Position numbers and translations under genes: made by a program
Notes under the pieces: model-generated
Databases searched by the model: none
Seen by the model: the letters and a program-made list of their open reading frames with translations, nothing else
Told to the model about the DNA's origin: nothing
Shown here: positions 1 through 12,329 of the stretch, piece by piece
How positions within the stretch are numbered: the stretch's first letter is position 1
Layout: each line of letters opens with the position of its first letter
From: Puccinia triticina
Lineage: Eukaryota; Basidiomycota; Pucciniomycetes; Pucciniales; Pucciniaceae
Direction: 5' to 3'
Assembly: GCF_026914185.1 (NCBI RefSeq)
Contig: NC_070559.1
Span: forward strand, 2,232,001 to 2,296,000
DNA length: 64,000 nt

Positions 1-2462
1 TTCCCAAAAGGCGGCTCGGCTCCATCCTTCAGATTAATCTTGCAATCAAATTGACCCCTGTGCGGTGGCAAGTTTGCCAAAGACTCAGTTACAAAGACGT
101 CAGAAAATTTCTCCGTAAGACTTCGCAATTCTCCGCAAGACAAATCATTAATTTCCTGTATACACTCATACATTACGATATCACCACTAGATCCTCCTAC
201 AAAAGAACCAGAGTCTCTTAACCATGAGTTTTCTAAGATAACATTTGCCAAAGCTAACTTGGTTAAATACAGTACAACATGAGAGGAAAGAAAGGAAACG
301 GAAACCGTGGGGATAATAACATATCCTTTTGCATAGGAACTGATTTCTCCCGAGGACGCCAGAGAACCGTTGAAAGACTTGCAACGCAAGCCCACCGCCA
401 TCGGGAATATTTCCATTTTAACCTTATTAGCGTAATCAGAATCAATGAACAAAGCCGAAGCACCAGAATCAACCAACACATTTACATCAGCCTTGTTACT
501 ATTATTTATCAGCAAACTACCACGAAAAAACGGACGATTATCCGGTCGAGGAGTTTTCACAACTAAATATGATTGCTTACAGTCTGAGGCATTCATCTTT
601 TCCGCCAAACAAGCGTTAAAGAAAACCTCCCCAGCCGACATATCCTCCATATTAACCATTTCTGCCGACAACACCGGATCAGCGTCATCACCGCGAGCGC
701 TTGCCGCTCTTTTCTTGAAGGGTAAACCGTCAACTTCTGCCAAAGATTGCCGTTTCTTGCCTTTGTCTTCTTGGTGGACTGGCGAAGTCGTACCACTCCG
801 ACTCGCATGTGCTCGAACAGCCGACGAATTTGAAGGACGTCTGACCCCTTCCGGAGACGATTTAAGGTCTCCTCGCTTCTTCGCCTTGCTCCTTCGCGTT
901 GACCCCCCCCATTCCTTCCATAACGACAACATATCAGACAGATTCATCTTCATTTCGGCGCCAAGAGTACACCCCTGCTTGAGGTAATGAGAATTGTCGT
1001 AAGTACCCCCACACCGAATACAAATATTACGATCCACGCAAGCTTGACGGAAGTCCTTGTAGTTGAAATCTGCCTCTTTTAACAAAGCCGAAACCTCATC
1101 GACATCCATAGGATCTCCATCTGGCAGCTTAACACGCTGAGGATACAAAGTTGTCAGTTGAGGATTGACCCGAGCCCGATTTTCTCCCGGAGGATGATTT
1201 CGATGATCCTGACCAGCGTGAGAAGGACCCTGTTTTTGATTGGAACGTGGGTCGAGGATCTTACTGACACCGGAGACATTCTTAGCCACGACCTCAGCGA
1301 TAGCTTGACGAGAATCCAAATCAACTGTTTCATCCCATCGTCCTCAAAAAAGCGCCAACTTGATTATGTCCGGATCAATTGCTTTATCATATGCTACACA
1401 TTTCGAACGGTCGGTTAATTGTAAGGGTCGCAGCAAGGATTTGAAGATAATATTGAATTCCTCAATAGACTTGTTTCCCTGGCGAGCCGCATGAAAAGCC
1501 GCTTCCGCATGTTCCAACTCGTGATGATCCTTGAACGTGTGCTCGATGGCACCAATAAAAGCCTCACAATCCCGCAACTCATTAAGAACGTAATCCATTT
1601 TCGCAGAGGCCGGCAAAGTCGGTAAATTGAGAGCCAATGCATTCTCAGAAAGCAATCCTCGCCACCAAACATACGACGAAACACTTTCGTCCATGCGACC
1701 TGTGTCTGACCAAAAATAAACGGAGATCCAAAGAATCTTCTGCTTCTCCGAATTGAATTGATCACCAATTCGCTCAAATGTGTTTCTCATAGAGAAACAA
1801 AAGTTGTTAGTTTCTCGAGGCATCCCGGTAAAATAAACGCCCGCCTCGTGAGGAGGCTCGATAAAAATTCGAGGACGCTCAACAGTCATTGGTCTTGATT
1901 CCAACCGACCCACTCGACCGTCGAATCCTTCCTCAAATCCCTCAAACGTTCCACGAAGATGCGCCATTGATTCATTTTGCGAAGACTGATAACCACGTAA
2001 CTCCGAGAAAAACACGTCCTTAATGTTCTTATTCTCGGCCTGTAAATCCTTGATCGCCTTCTTGTCTTGTCGAGCTTGTGCCTTCAAAAGAGAGATTGAT
2101 TCTGCTTGATCCTGAAGGCGAGAAGTTTGAACCGAGTTATCGACTCGTAAACCCGATAAAAGCGCCGAAACATCTTCCTCATTTTGACCCGCCATACCCG
2201 GATTAGCACCACTTGAACCCGCAATAGGAAAGTCGACTCCAGGGATAGGAATATCGGTTCCGGGAATAGGTCGGGGAGAAAAGTTGATAAATGATGGGGA
2301 GTTGTGATTGAACGGAGAAGGAGATTGATTGGAAAAGAAGGGAGAAGCTTGAGCACGAATAGGTACTGGAGCTGTCATTTGTGGTTGAGTTGGAGGAGAC
2401 GGAGAAAATCTTGGCGAAACTCTGACTGGAGTAATCGGAGAAATGACAGAGGGTTCTGACAT
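1..2462 (-). pseudogene. Ty3/gypsy-type Gag-protease-RT polyprotein, partial, broken by one TGA
   Basis: The frame starts at the ATG at 2462 (MSEPSVISPIT) and stays open to the left window edge, except for one TGA at 1344-1346. Order of parts: a Pro/Ser-rich N-terminus; a gag-like region; a CCHC-type zinc knuckle of the form C-x2-C-x7-H-x5-C near 965-1025 (starting CIRCGG); a Lys/Arg-rich linker; the retroviral-type aspartic protease motif VDSGASALFID at about 440-473; and finally a segment ending in NLKDGAEPPFG, the usual lead-in to a Ty3 reverse transcriptase. RT, RNase H and integrase must lie outside the window. The TGA precedes the zinc knuckle, so it looks like a nonsense mutation (CGA to TGA) rather than a programmed gag/pol stop. 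An upstream in-frame ATG at 2513 exists, but the start at 2462 is preferred because the protein becomes gag-like there. Confidence 0.82.
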
Positions 2463-2862
2463 GCCGAAAAATTTTATAATATGTATGTATATAACTCTAT
2501 TTCTGAAGATCAATATATAATTGTGAGGACTTGGGTACTACTCAGTTTGCTATGTAAGGCTATGAAACTATCCAAGAGGATAGTTTGCCAATGCTTGAGT
2601 AATAACTAAGATTATAGTTCTATGCGATTGCAATAGAAGTAAGATTCACAATGGTAATGTAGTCTTTCCGAGAGGTTGGAGATTTCTCGGATACACGAAG
2701 AAGATAGTAATGGATGAAATGAAAAAGAATATATTGATGGGGAAAAGAAGAGAAAGGGAAAAGAGGACAACATGAAAACCAAAGAAAGATAAAAACAAGA
2801 ATCCAAATCGAACCAACAAGGATCGTGAAAGAGATACGTCATGATCATTCGGATAAGCTCAA
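2463..2862 (-). other. Leader and possible LTR of the Ty3-type element, boundary unresolved
   Basis: About 400 bases between the gag start of the Ty3-type element and the 3' end of the DIRS-type fragment. In the - direction the stretch is pyrimidine-rich and non-coding. It is where the 5' LTR and primer-binding site should lie. I could not fix TG/CA ends or a target-site duplication, so the LTR is inferred from position only. Confidence 0.35.
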
Positions 2863-4654
2863 TTAATCCACCATTAGGATTAGTAACCCAAAGCGCATGA
2901 CAAGAGATTTGCCAACCGGCAAATTCGCCGGATGAATAAGCATTCCCCGCCCAGTAACGAAAAACAAGATGTTACACCAGGGGACCACAATAACAATCTG
3001 AAACTGTAGGTCATGTTTGGGCCTATCCCCTCTTGATAAAGCATTGGCGGCGTTTTCCTTTGATGTTACGCGTCTGGGAACAATATCAATCTCCATCTCC
3101 ACTAGGGTCTTTTGGATAATTTTCCATTCATTATTGACCGCGTGGTGTTTTGATTTCTGTTTCCGTATCGTGTCTTTGGTAGTTGTATTGTCGGTCCAGA
3201 CTATCAAGGTTTTCCCCGGTCTAATGCCCAGTTGTTGTAGAGCAATTAGTCTGAGCCTGATTGCTACTGTTTCAAGCCAGGCTATGTCCCTCTTCTGTTC
3301 CAGGCCTTTATTCCATTCTTCTGTCAGTCAAAATTGGGCCCATCTTCTTCCAATGAGGATTCCTATTCCGAATCCTGTAGATGCGTCACCCACCCACCCA
3401 ATTCCGACAGGGTCTGGGTTCTGGATCATTCTTGTGTCTTCGTAGTGAAGCAATGTTGAAAGCCAATATTCTAGGTTGGCTTCCGCATCTTTTGGGAGAG
3501 TCCTTTCCTTTTTCTGGTGTACCCAGTTGTTCATCCATCTATATAAACTGTTCAGGTAGCAGCGGAGCTGGGGGAGGATATATGAGACGTGGTTTAGACG
3601 ACCCGCTAGCTGTTCAACTTGTGCAAAGGAGAATTCTGCTTCCAGGATTAGGAATGCTTTAACTTGTTGGACACATTGGAATTTCTTGTTGCTTGGGAGC
3701 CGGACTGTTTTCTTTGTTGCGTTCCAGATAAATCCAATGTATTTTTGTTCTTCCTTAAAGGGGGAGAATTTGGTTGCATTTGTCTTGACTCCTGATTGTT
3801 CTGATCTTTTTACAATGTGACTCATTTCTACCGTTGATTGGAGTGTCTTCACGAATAGGTTATTGTCAACCCACCGAAAGACTTCCACTAGATCGAATCC
3901 TTTTTCCATGAGGTCTTTCCAGGCATCGGCTGGTCTCCCAAAGGAACCGCATCCCGCTACGCCGCCAAATGTGATCCTGGTGTCAATTAAGATGCCGCCG
4001 TTGAAGTCTCTCACCATGAGATAACGCCATTAGGATTTGTCTGTTGGGATTTGCCTATAGGCTCTCTCCCAGTCAAAGAGAGCAAGCAGGAGTGGTTGGG
4101 TTTGACTTCTGAAAAATTTAGAGATTTTTTTGAAGTTGTCCCATGTTGTTAAGTATTCTAGCTTGTCTACAAACAAATTCACAGAGGGCACGTTGGGGTT
4201 GTTCCGTGGGAACAACAGATTGTTGATTGGTCTTATTGATCCGTCTCCGTTGACCGCTGCCCCCAGGGGGTTGGACCGGAAAAACCCGTATCTTGTCATC
4301 AGTTGCTTGTGCGTGTACGGGCCAAACATCCTCCCTGCCGCTATCTCTTTCGCAATGGTCGCTTTGATCTTTTCTTTGGCTAGGAGGGCGCCTTGATGGT
4401 TTGGTGGGTTATAGTATGGGACATCTGGTCCCAGATTGTGTTCCGGTATACCTTGGTGAAAGCCTCTCTTGAAACCTCTGATCACATCGCTGTAATCATG
4501 TAGGAGTCCTGCATTGGTTAAGGCTCTCTCCCCTTCTTCAATATTCATTTCGCAGATCACCTTAGTTGGCCACCTCGGATGCCCCTTTTCTATTTCTCCG
4601 GAGCTTTGAGGTTGTTCTGGCTCATAGGGGATCGAGTTCTCACATTCTGTCTCC
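2863..4654 (-). pseudogene. DIRS-type reverse transcriptase-RNase H, decayed
   Basis: One frame, probably entered just after an AG acceptor near 4655, runs to a TAA at 2863 with in-frame stops at 4030 (TAA) and 3328 (TGA). RT landmarks in order: PSVNLFVD; the catalytic LFDWERAYRQIP; FGGVAGCGSFGRPADAW; WVDNNLF in place of a VDD box; YIGFIWNATKKTVRLP; and LAGRLNHVSYILPQLRCYL, the thumb pattern of DIRS/Ngaro-like RTs. RNase H follows, with GWVGDAST, AWLETVAIRL, IVWTDNTT and a C-terminal NAANALSRG. The second Asp of the RT active site is Asn here, so the enzyme would be dead. No tyrosine recombinase is visible; the element is truncated next to the Ty3-type copy. Assignment to the DIRS class rests on the RT pattern alone; another RT clade remains possible. 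Confidence 0.62.
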
Positions 4655-5052
4655 CTAAAGACACAAGAGGCCTGTGTTAGAATCCATCTATCATTTTCAT
4701 TTCATATCTATGTCACATGAATCATTTGTTTTGTGTTTTGGGGAAATAGGGCCGAGAGAGGAGAAAACAATTTCGGATTGGGAATATGAGAGGGGTAGTT
4801 TGAACCATGAGAAGTCGGGAAGGTGTTAAGTCTGGTGGATGATACTAGGACAAGGAGCGAGGGGGGAAAGAAGGAAGAGACAAAAAGGGGAAGGAACAAG
4901 GAGGCAGAGAAATAGAGTGGAGTCTTGGCGAGGTTTTGGACTATGGTCTGACGGCTTGGCCAATATTCAGAAGGGAGCTGTCCTGGGTGGAGGTGATGGT
5001 TGGGGGAGAGATTCTTATCAGGGGGTTGTTTAGGAAAATATGTTGGGCGTGA
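4655..5052. other. Spacer between gag-like ORF and RT of the DIRS-type element
   Basis: About 400 bases, purine-rich on the + strand, with no convincing coding frame. On the - strand it ends in a TTTAG that could be an acceptor for the RT reading frame, so part of it may be an intron or an inter-ORF leader. Confidence 0.3.
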
Positions 5053-6642
5053 TTAAGTGGGAGAGTTGCACTTACTGGTCTTGGTTGCGGTTCCTAACGC
5101 TTCCGCCAATGTGGTTGGGATTGAAGTTTTTTCCCTTGTAGCCGCTTCCCGGGAGGCCTCAGCTTGACTTGGGTGGGAGGGATAGGGTACCGGTGGTTGA
5201 GGTTGGGGTTTCTTCCAAGCTGGGCTTGCCGGTTGGTTTAGGTTTTGCTGACACCGTTTAATTTTGTTGGACTGGGCGGCTGGCTTTTTGTGGTCTGATG
5301 CCCTTGATTGGGTCTCCTCCAACCTTGTTATCGCCAATGGCGTAGGGGTTCTCCGCAAGACCTATTCCGTTAAAGTCTTGGCATGTTGATATCACTTCAT
5401 CTGCCGTTTCTTGTTTGAATTGTGATATGTCTGAGAACAATTCTTCACCGTTTTCTTTCACTCTGAATGCAAAGGCATTGTTCCGGATACAAACATTGTA
5501 ACGGAGAGCTACCATGAAACCGTGCTTTCTGTGGAGGCGGTCGCAGTGATCTTTGTGGACTAAGATCCACTCTGCGAGTTGGGGGTAATTGTATCTATCC
5601 CGCATTGTGGTGTGGAAACAACGGTGGTTGAGTGTCCAATCAGAGAACGTCTGTGAGAACTCGTCTGGGACCGGGTATCCGTGGTAACGGAATCCCTTCT
5701 CGGCTGCCGTTTCATCAGTCTTTTGCCGGTTCTTTGAATGATAGGATAGGGCGTTTTCTTGCCAGATTCAGTTGAAGCTTGTCAAGAAGAGTGGACCCTT
5801 GCACTCCAGCAGAGGTTTGTGGAAGTACGGAGTGAAGCCGCCGTCGTTGTGGGAGTTCGTACGACCTCCTATGAATTTGATGGTTCTTACTTGGGTCGAC
5901 TCTTTGACCATTGAGGGTCTCTTCCGTGGGATCACCAGATTGGTCGCCGAAAGCGTGACATCATTGTTGATTGCAACTTTCTTCATCTTTGGTGCTTGAT
6001 CGGCTAGGATTGCCTTGTACATCAATGTGTAACGTTTGGCTTTTGCGTCATCGCCGGCTCCATCGGCTTTCATAATCTTTCCATTAGGAACTTCCGTGCG
6101 TCTTGGTTGACATCTTCCTCTGATTCTTGAGGTGCGTGCTGCGTCTCTTTAGCTGGGGGTGCTATCTGCTTTGGATCTGTTTGGATTGGGTTGGTTCTCA
6201 GCTCTGTATTCCTAGGGACATGGGGTTTGCTTTATAGTGGCCGCTCTCTTACCGCTTGGGTTGCCAAAGATCTCCGCTATCTCTGGATCTTTAATCGATC
6301 CTCTGGGCGCCTCCTCCGAGTCTGGGCATGACGCGCTTGCGGGTAACGGGTTCTTGCTTGCAGAGCAAGTGACTGGCTTCCCGCCTTTAGCGGTTTTCGA
6401 ACCTGCGGAGTTTCCAACAGTTAGGATTTGCTGCCTACGACTTTTTGGAGGATGTCTGTGCTTGGCTCACCTTTTGGGTTTTTCGAGTTGGGGACTGCCG
6501 GTTGTGACAATGAATTAACATCTGTGTCTATCTCAATGGTTGGGTTGGGGTTTGTGCCCGCCATTTGGCTGGTCTCCCCGGCTGCTTGAGAGCTTTGGTG
6601 GGCCGCGGCTTTAACACTATTGCTAGAGTCTTGGATATTCAA
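5053..6642 (-). pseudogene. Gag-like ORF of the DIRS-type element, multiply frameshifted
   Basis: Coding-looking segments on the - strand read in sequence with frame changes near 6420, 6220, 6075 and 5260, and a TGA at 5768 inside an otherwise continuous frame. Recognisable pieces are a Ser/Asn-rich N-terminus, then SGKRAATIKQ, a central block (MKADGAGDDAKAKRYTLM, later GGRTNSHNDGGFTPYF), a conserved-looking block (YPQLAEWILVHKDHCDRLH) and a Pro/Gln-rich tail. No domain is recognised with certainty. Its position upstream of the RT on the same strand and its composition suggest the element's structural (gag-like) protein. No ATG is seen at the 5' end of the frame; an AG just upstream may mark an intron. 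Confidence 0.5.
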
Positions 6643-8106
6643 GCCTGAAATTATGAATTTGGAAGTGTGAGAGTCGTGTTGAAAAGGAGATCTAAATAAG
6701 TTTGGGGATTTGTTGTGTTTGCGTTGTTGTTTAGACTGGAGTTTTGAGTTTGGAGTCTGGGGATCGAAAGTCTAAAGGATATACCTTCTTCGGAGAATAA
6801 GGGTTATTTCAAGGAGAAGGGAAAAGGGTTTAGGGTTCGAGAAAATTTGGGATGAGGAGGTTATGAGGCAAGCGCCTGTAAGTGAGTGAGGATGGTTGGA
6901 AGGGGGAGGATGGCGAAGGAGGTAAGACCAAGTTCGCTGTGGGAAGGCAGTTCTGGGCAAGAGGGGGAGAAAGGACTCGTGAGGGAGTTCGCCTCTTCGC
7001 ATCCCCTTTGGTCCTGTACCATACACCTTCCTGTCAGTGCCGCGTGATGCGGGTTGTCGCCTCCTTGCGTGCGACGCAGGGGCTTGGCATGTACAGGACC
7101 TGGCTGGGCGGTCCCCATGGACTCGACCCACCTCCCACTACGCTCCCGGTAAGAAGCGGGAATGGACGAGTTCCCCCCTGTCCATGAAGGCGGCTAAGCG
7201 AGCGGCGGCTGGGTGATTGAGCCAGAAGCTCTGCGTCATGCGCAGGCTTTGTTACGGCCCAAAGCCGAGGTTCATATATGACCTCCTCTCTGACGGAGAA
7301 GAAGCCACGAACTCCCCTCGCTTCTTCTCCGTCTCCTCTGATCACCAACGCCGCTCACTTCAGAGTCGCGAGCATTTTCAGACACTCAAACTCAGATTGA
7401 AAGACTGTCAGACACAATCTACCTCCTCTCTATCCTTTTCATTATACTTTTTCGTCTCATCGTCATCATTTCTTTACCTCACTTGGGTACGGTTTTTTAT
7501 CATCAGTAAACCATTTTTCTTCCACGCGTGTCAAAGGGATCATCCCCACATCCGCATTGACGATTGATTGAAACATATAGTTACAGAGTTTATATACATT
7601 TGTGAAGTAAGGACCGCTGTCCTCAAATCCAACGTCTCGACATCGCAATAATTTTTCTATACGCGCCGTCAAAGGGTCATTTGCCCCGTATCCGCTATCC
7701 CTTTTATCATCGGCACCAAACACGAGTGCCGAGATTGATAGTCGACAATAGTTGTTGTAAGTCATCTGACTTGTGGGCAGATAAGTCCAAAGGCATTTTA
7801 GCCACAAGACGTCCAAATATTAATTCATACACATTTTTTTTTTGATGTATCAGGTGCAATTCCACTGAGTCCAGAGATCAATAGTCAATCAGAACGGTTA
7901 TCGGGAGATATTGTGAATTTGTATTGGTCCATCAAGACCGCAGTCAAAACAAGACTGCATTGTGAGTCAATTGACTTGTGTAACTGGAAAGTCCATAGTA
8001 TTTTTGCCATAAGACGTACACATATTAATTCATACCTATTTCGTACATGGTTTTAAATCGCAACAATTGTAAATAGGCAAAATAAGGCATAAGGCGCTTA
8101 GCCAAC
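6643..8106. other. Non-coding stretch with a diverged direct repeat
   Basis: No convincing gene. The part at 6850-7360 is GC-rich and may be the 5' region of the DIRS-type element. A segment at about 7750-7840 is repeated imperfectly at about 7945-8040; both contain a run close to ATTAATTCATAC, which suggests an old terminal or tandem repeat. I see no RNA gene. Confidence 0.3.
7466..7816 (-). pseudogene. Unrecognised protein fragment
   Basis: An open frame whose C-terminal two thirds look like real coding sequence (PLTARIEKLLRCRDVGFED, then YKLCNYMFQSIVNADVGMIP and a lysine-rich end before the stop). The N-terminal part seems to be in the wrong frame, so a frameshift near 7745 is likely. I do not recognise the family. 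It could be a piece of a host gene captured or broken by the surrounding elements. Confidence 0.25.
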
Positions 8107-9502
8107 TGCTCCAGAAGATACCAACACTCACCCTACTGGACCAACCAATCCCCTTCCTGAAAATCCAGTTCCAATCAATCCTTTACCCCAACCTACCAAC
8201 ACCTTCAATCAGTACAGAGGAAGCAATGGCCCCAACAATCCTCAGTTTCAATCTACCAATGCCTTCAATCAGTACAGGTACAACATACCTGAACCTTCTG
8301 AAAGCTCTCACCTAGGACTCAGATAAAGGATCACACCTCCAGCCCCATCTGTATCTTCCAAGAATTCTGTGGTCTACTTTTTGGAGAAGGAAGCTAGGAT
8401 GCCAGCCTACAAAGGACCAATCAAAGGAGTCAAAATCAAGCCCTTGGACAAGGAACTCTGCTTTGATGGGACCAACATCACCATTGAAAACTTTATTAAC
8501 ATGTATGAAAATGTAGGATCAACTGATGGAGCTTCTTCTATAGATTTGGTCAGACAGGTTGTTTCTTTTCTCAAGGGGGAGGCCATCAAGGAAGAAGTGG
8601 AACAAATGGAGGCTTACAGGAACCAGAACTGGGAGGACCTCAAGAAGCAACTACTGGACAGATATGGATCCCCACTCCCTTTGGTCAGATATACTAGGAG
8701 GGACCTCACTCAATTAGTCAACAACTCAATCCAGGCTGGAGGGATCAAAACTTCAGAAGACTTCAGGTTGTTCAACAATAAATATTCAGTCATTACTAAT
8801 GACCTCTTGAGAATGAAACAGTGCTCCCACCTGGAGGAATTCAGAGAATTTCTATTGGATGCCCTTAGCCCAGAACTGGAATCAGCTGTCACCAAGGAAC
8901 TCATCAAGTGCAATGAAATGCTGGCCTCAGAGGATGGAGGAATGATTCTACCCCTGACTGCAACCATTTTCTCCTTCATAGTCAGAGAAGTCCATTCAGC
9001 ATCAGTCATGGAAAGGAGGAAACTCTTCAAAATGGCTCTTCCCCAGGATCAAAAGGACTCAACTCTTCCAGTAACCAAGGCCCCTCCTTCCGCCTCTCAG
9101 CCCATGGCTCCTCCTTCCAGGTTTCAACCTCAGACTACCATCTCCCAGGCCCCTAAATCTACAGACCAGAAACTAGAGGAAATCACCAAACAGTTAGCAG
9201 CCCTCTCTGCAGGAAATTCAGCCCCTCCTCACCTTATTGGCACAAACCCTGGAAAACAGCACACCCCTTCTCCAAGGAAAAACCCAGACTTCAAGTGCTT
9301 CTATTGCTTTCAGAACACCCATAGAGCCAGGAAATGTGCAGTACTCAACTATGACATAGAAATAGGATCAGTAATCAAGGATGGCAATCAATACAAACTT
9401 CCAGACAACTCTACCATTCCTTGGGATACCAGCAGGCCAATCAAACCCATAGTGGACCAATTCTCCAAGGACAGGATTTCAGCTTCTCCCAATAGGACCT
9501 AA
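8107..9502 (+). pseudogene. Isolated retrotransposon Gag with zinc knuckle
   Basis: The frame is open from about 8107 with one TAA at about 8324, then continuous to the stop at 9502. After a Pro/Asn-rich leader (with the short repeat NAFNQYR/NTFNQYR), a capsid-like region follows (FDGTNITIENFINMYENVG, then WEDLKKQLLDRYGSP). A Pro/Ser linker comes next, then a CCHC knuckle, CFYCFQNTHRARKC (C-x2-C-x4-H-x4-C). This is the layout of a Ty3-type Gag. No protease, RT or integrase follows: the frame ends about 150 bases before a 27-A run. The copy is therefore a gag-only remnant or was lost from a larger element. The first usable ATG may be the one encoding MPAYKGP near 8399. Confidence 0.7.
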
Positions 9503-10010
9503 AACCCTTTCAGAACCAACATCAACACTCTATGCCACCTATGCCTGATCAAAATATGAAACCACCTTAAAAATAAAATAAAATAAAACCATTAAACCAA
9601 CCTATTCCCCTTCCTCTCAATCCTCCTCTCAGTAATCCACCATTTATCTCTCTTTCAAAAAAAAAAAAAAAAAAAAAAAAAAATCAGCCTCTTCTTCCCT
9701 TTTTTAATAAAACTAGAGGACAAGGCGGCTTCGCCGACGCAGGTTTATGGTCCACCCTCATAGCTGAGTGCTGCATATAAATTACTCTATTCAGGTTGTG
9801 ATGGATAATCACTTTACCATAAGTTCCACCTTGACCAAAAGCATATTCCTCAAATCAGCCTTCATGCCTAGTTCATTATGCTTTAATTAAATATGATTGA
9901 GCTAATCTCTCTGCATTTGAGATTAGATATGCTTGTATGTAGTGATGCTTATACTAAGACTATCTTGTCTAATCTCCAGCATATCCCTAAACTGACTTGG
10001 CCGTGCGTCA
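9503..10010. other. Non-coding interval with a 27-bp poly-A run
   Basis: AT-rich tail after the gag remnant. It includes repeated AAATAAAAT motifs at 9565-9590 and an uninterrupted run of 27 A at 9657-9683. The run could be a retroposition tail or slippage. Nothing else is recognised before the foldback element begins at 10011. Confidence 0.4.
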
Positions 10011-11340
10011 GCACTGCCAATACAATTGTATCGGATGGCTGCATCCGCGCTTACGTCAGATGTTTTGAACCGATGTTACATCGGTGCAAGAGTCCGACGT
10101 AACTGTCTTGTGATGTTAAATCGGCAATGGCAGATGTTACATCGCTGTGGTCCGATCTGAAAAGGCCGGTGGGTGATGTAAGATCGGCAGACACCCCACC
10201 AACGCAACCCCCGGTTGATGCTGTGTCGCCCAGGTTGTAAACCGACCCAAAGGCCCCCCGACTCAACGTCGGCCCCAAGCCACATTGTATCGACCATCTG
10301 CGACGCTACGATCGACTCAATATCGCGTGATGCCGCTTTTCGATGGGCTTTCGCGAGATTCCACCGGGCTGGCACGATGCAACCTCGCCCTTGCTCGACC
10401 CGATATCGCTTTTGCTCGATGCAAACCCGCTTCCGGTCGATAAAATATCAATTTCTGCCGATGCAATCTCGGTCAGAGGCCGCGACGCAATCTCAAAGTG
10501 GGATCACACCAGGTCCATAAGGCAAAAACGCTCAAATTACCCCGGGGCCTCCCTCCTTGAATTTTCCGCGTCTCTCTAATGGATCTGCTAACTGGGACTA
10601 TTCGCGCACAGGAACTTCATACTCCGGTCTCCCGCCATGCACGGCTATCCGGACGGACTTGCCTCCCACCCCACACACCCGGCTGCTCTTCTTCCGCCGC
10701 CAAAAAAATCATGCGGCTGCCCATACATAGACCTGCCTGTGTCTCAGAGAGTCCAGAGCCGACGGCCGCTCTGGCAACACTTTGTCGGCCTCTTCGCCAG
10801 CTCCAACAAGCGCCCGCGGCCCGCACCGCGCTCGTTAATTGGCTTGAGAAGACCCATGCACCTAAGGATGCACTCAACCATCCGGTATCAGAGGACGAGA
10901 ATCATGTGCCCCGTGCGGCCCTCATGCTCGCGGCCAAGATCCCTCTAGTTCAGTGCCTCCATCGATGAAGCCCCCTCCCGCGCCACTGACCACTGACCAT
11001 CTGTGTAGCCTGCAGGTTTCGCAGGCGCATGTCTCGTGGAACCAGACCTGGAGTCCCTGTTCGACGCCCTTGAGCTGCTCGGCTTCTGAAGCCTCCGAAG
11101 GATCTACGCGGTGCCCGTGCATGACCGCCGTTTTCCTGGCTGCCCCCTCCCCGCCTTCCCCGCCCGCCATCAAACCCTGGACGCCCAACAAGGCCGCGCA
11201 CCGACTAGACGCTTATCTCCAACGCTGCGCGAGATCTTGGACATGGGTGTGGAGGTTGGCACTGGACAGCCAGACAGGAGAGTCCACGGCGGCGCCTGCC
11301 TGCCACTTGGTGGCCCAAGTGATGGTGGAATGCGCGCTGG
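10011..11340 (+). repeat. Left inverted arm of the 8.8-kb foldback element
   Basis: The arm pairs with 16829-18808 in reverse. The outer 600 bases are rich in GATGTTACATCG-like words; the inner part is GC-rich. Relative to the right arm about 660 bases are missing near 10617, or were inserted in the right arm. Short reading frames shared by both arms (for example LESLFDALELLGF on the left) look like pieces of captured host coding sequence, but I cannot name the source gene. Confidence 0.65.
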
Positions 11341-12329
11341 GTGTGCCGCTATGCCTGACCAGACATCCGTGCGTCAGTCAACGCATCCGCAAACTTGACA
11401 CAAGTCCTTCGTACCCAGTTTAGTAGAGGGGCGCGGGAGGCGTGTGCAACCCCACTACAGGTAGAGGGACCTCGCAATGTCAGCCTTTTGGCCTGAGAGC
11501 AGGAAATCGTTTGGTGTAGAGCACCCTTTTTCCGCACTACACCTCACGAACTCAGAAAACCTTGATTTGTTTTTCAACAGATAGGATGGGCTGTGTCATC
11601 CCATCATAATAGTCTCTTCAAAATTTTGAATTTTACATTATAAGTAGTTTATACGTATTTTTGAAAGTTGCTGATGTTGGTGAATCCTTCACCATCAGAA
11701 TCAAACCCCATAATATGTAGTAAAAAACCTAAATGAAATTTCCTGTGCCTTTTCTTGTTCTTTGCTGGCCAAACTGAATTAATAATACGTTTCCCATAAA
11801 GTGGAATAAGGCAATATTGCACTGTAAAAAAGAGGAGTTTGACTTGATTTTCTTTTGCCACTCAAAAATCAGGTTTGCAAGATATGAGAAAGCTACATAA
11901 CACCAAAACTGTGCGCCAGGACAATGATGGATTCCATCTGTTGGGATAGTCAACCAAGTGTGTTGCTTTCCTGCAACAATTTCTAAAAAGTAATTTGAGT
12001 GATTTTGAGATGCTGCCAGCCCCGTGGCCTGACTTTGCGCATAAGCCTCTCTACAAGAGTGTTGTCCCACAACATCTCCAGAGAGGCTGTGTAAGCTCAA
12101 CGCATCCGTGCGTCAGTCCACACATCTGTGAGTGAGTCAACGCATCTGTGCTTCAATCAACACATCTTACGTCAGTCAACAAGGAGTTCTGAGAAAGGGA
12201 AGAAGCAATGTGTTTCAACTTCTCTAACCCTTCCAGCAGCAAGGCAAAATAATCAACCCCACCACTTAGTCAACCCAACATCCAATTGATGCTCAGGAGA
12301 TAGTGCTGCCCCTGACACCCACGTAAAGG

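Noticed and set aside
1344..1346. Programmed gag/pol readthrough stop in the Ty3-type element
   Set aside because: The stop lies before the zinc knuckle, inside Gag, and not between Gag and Pol.
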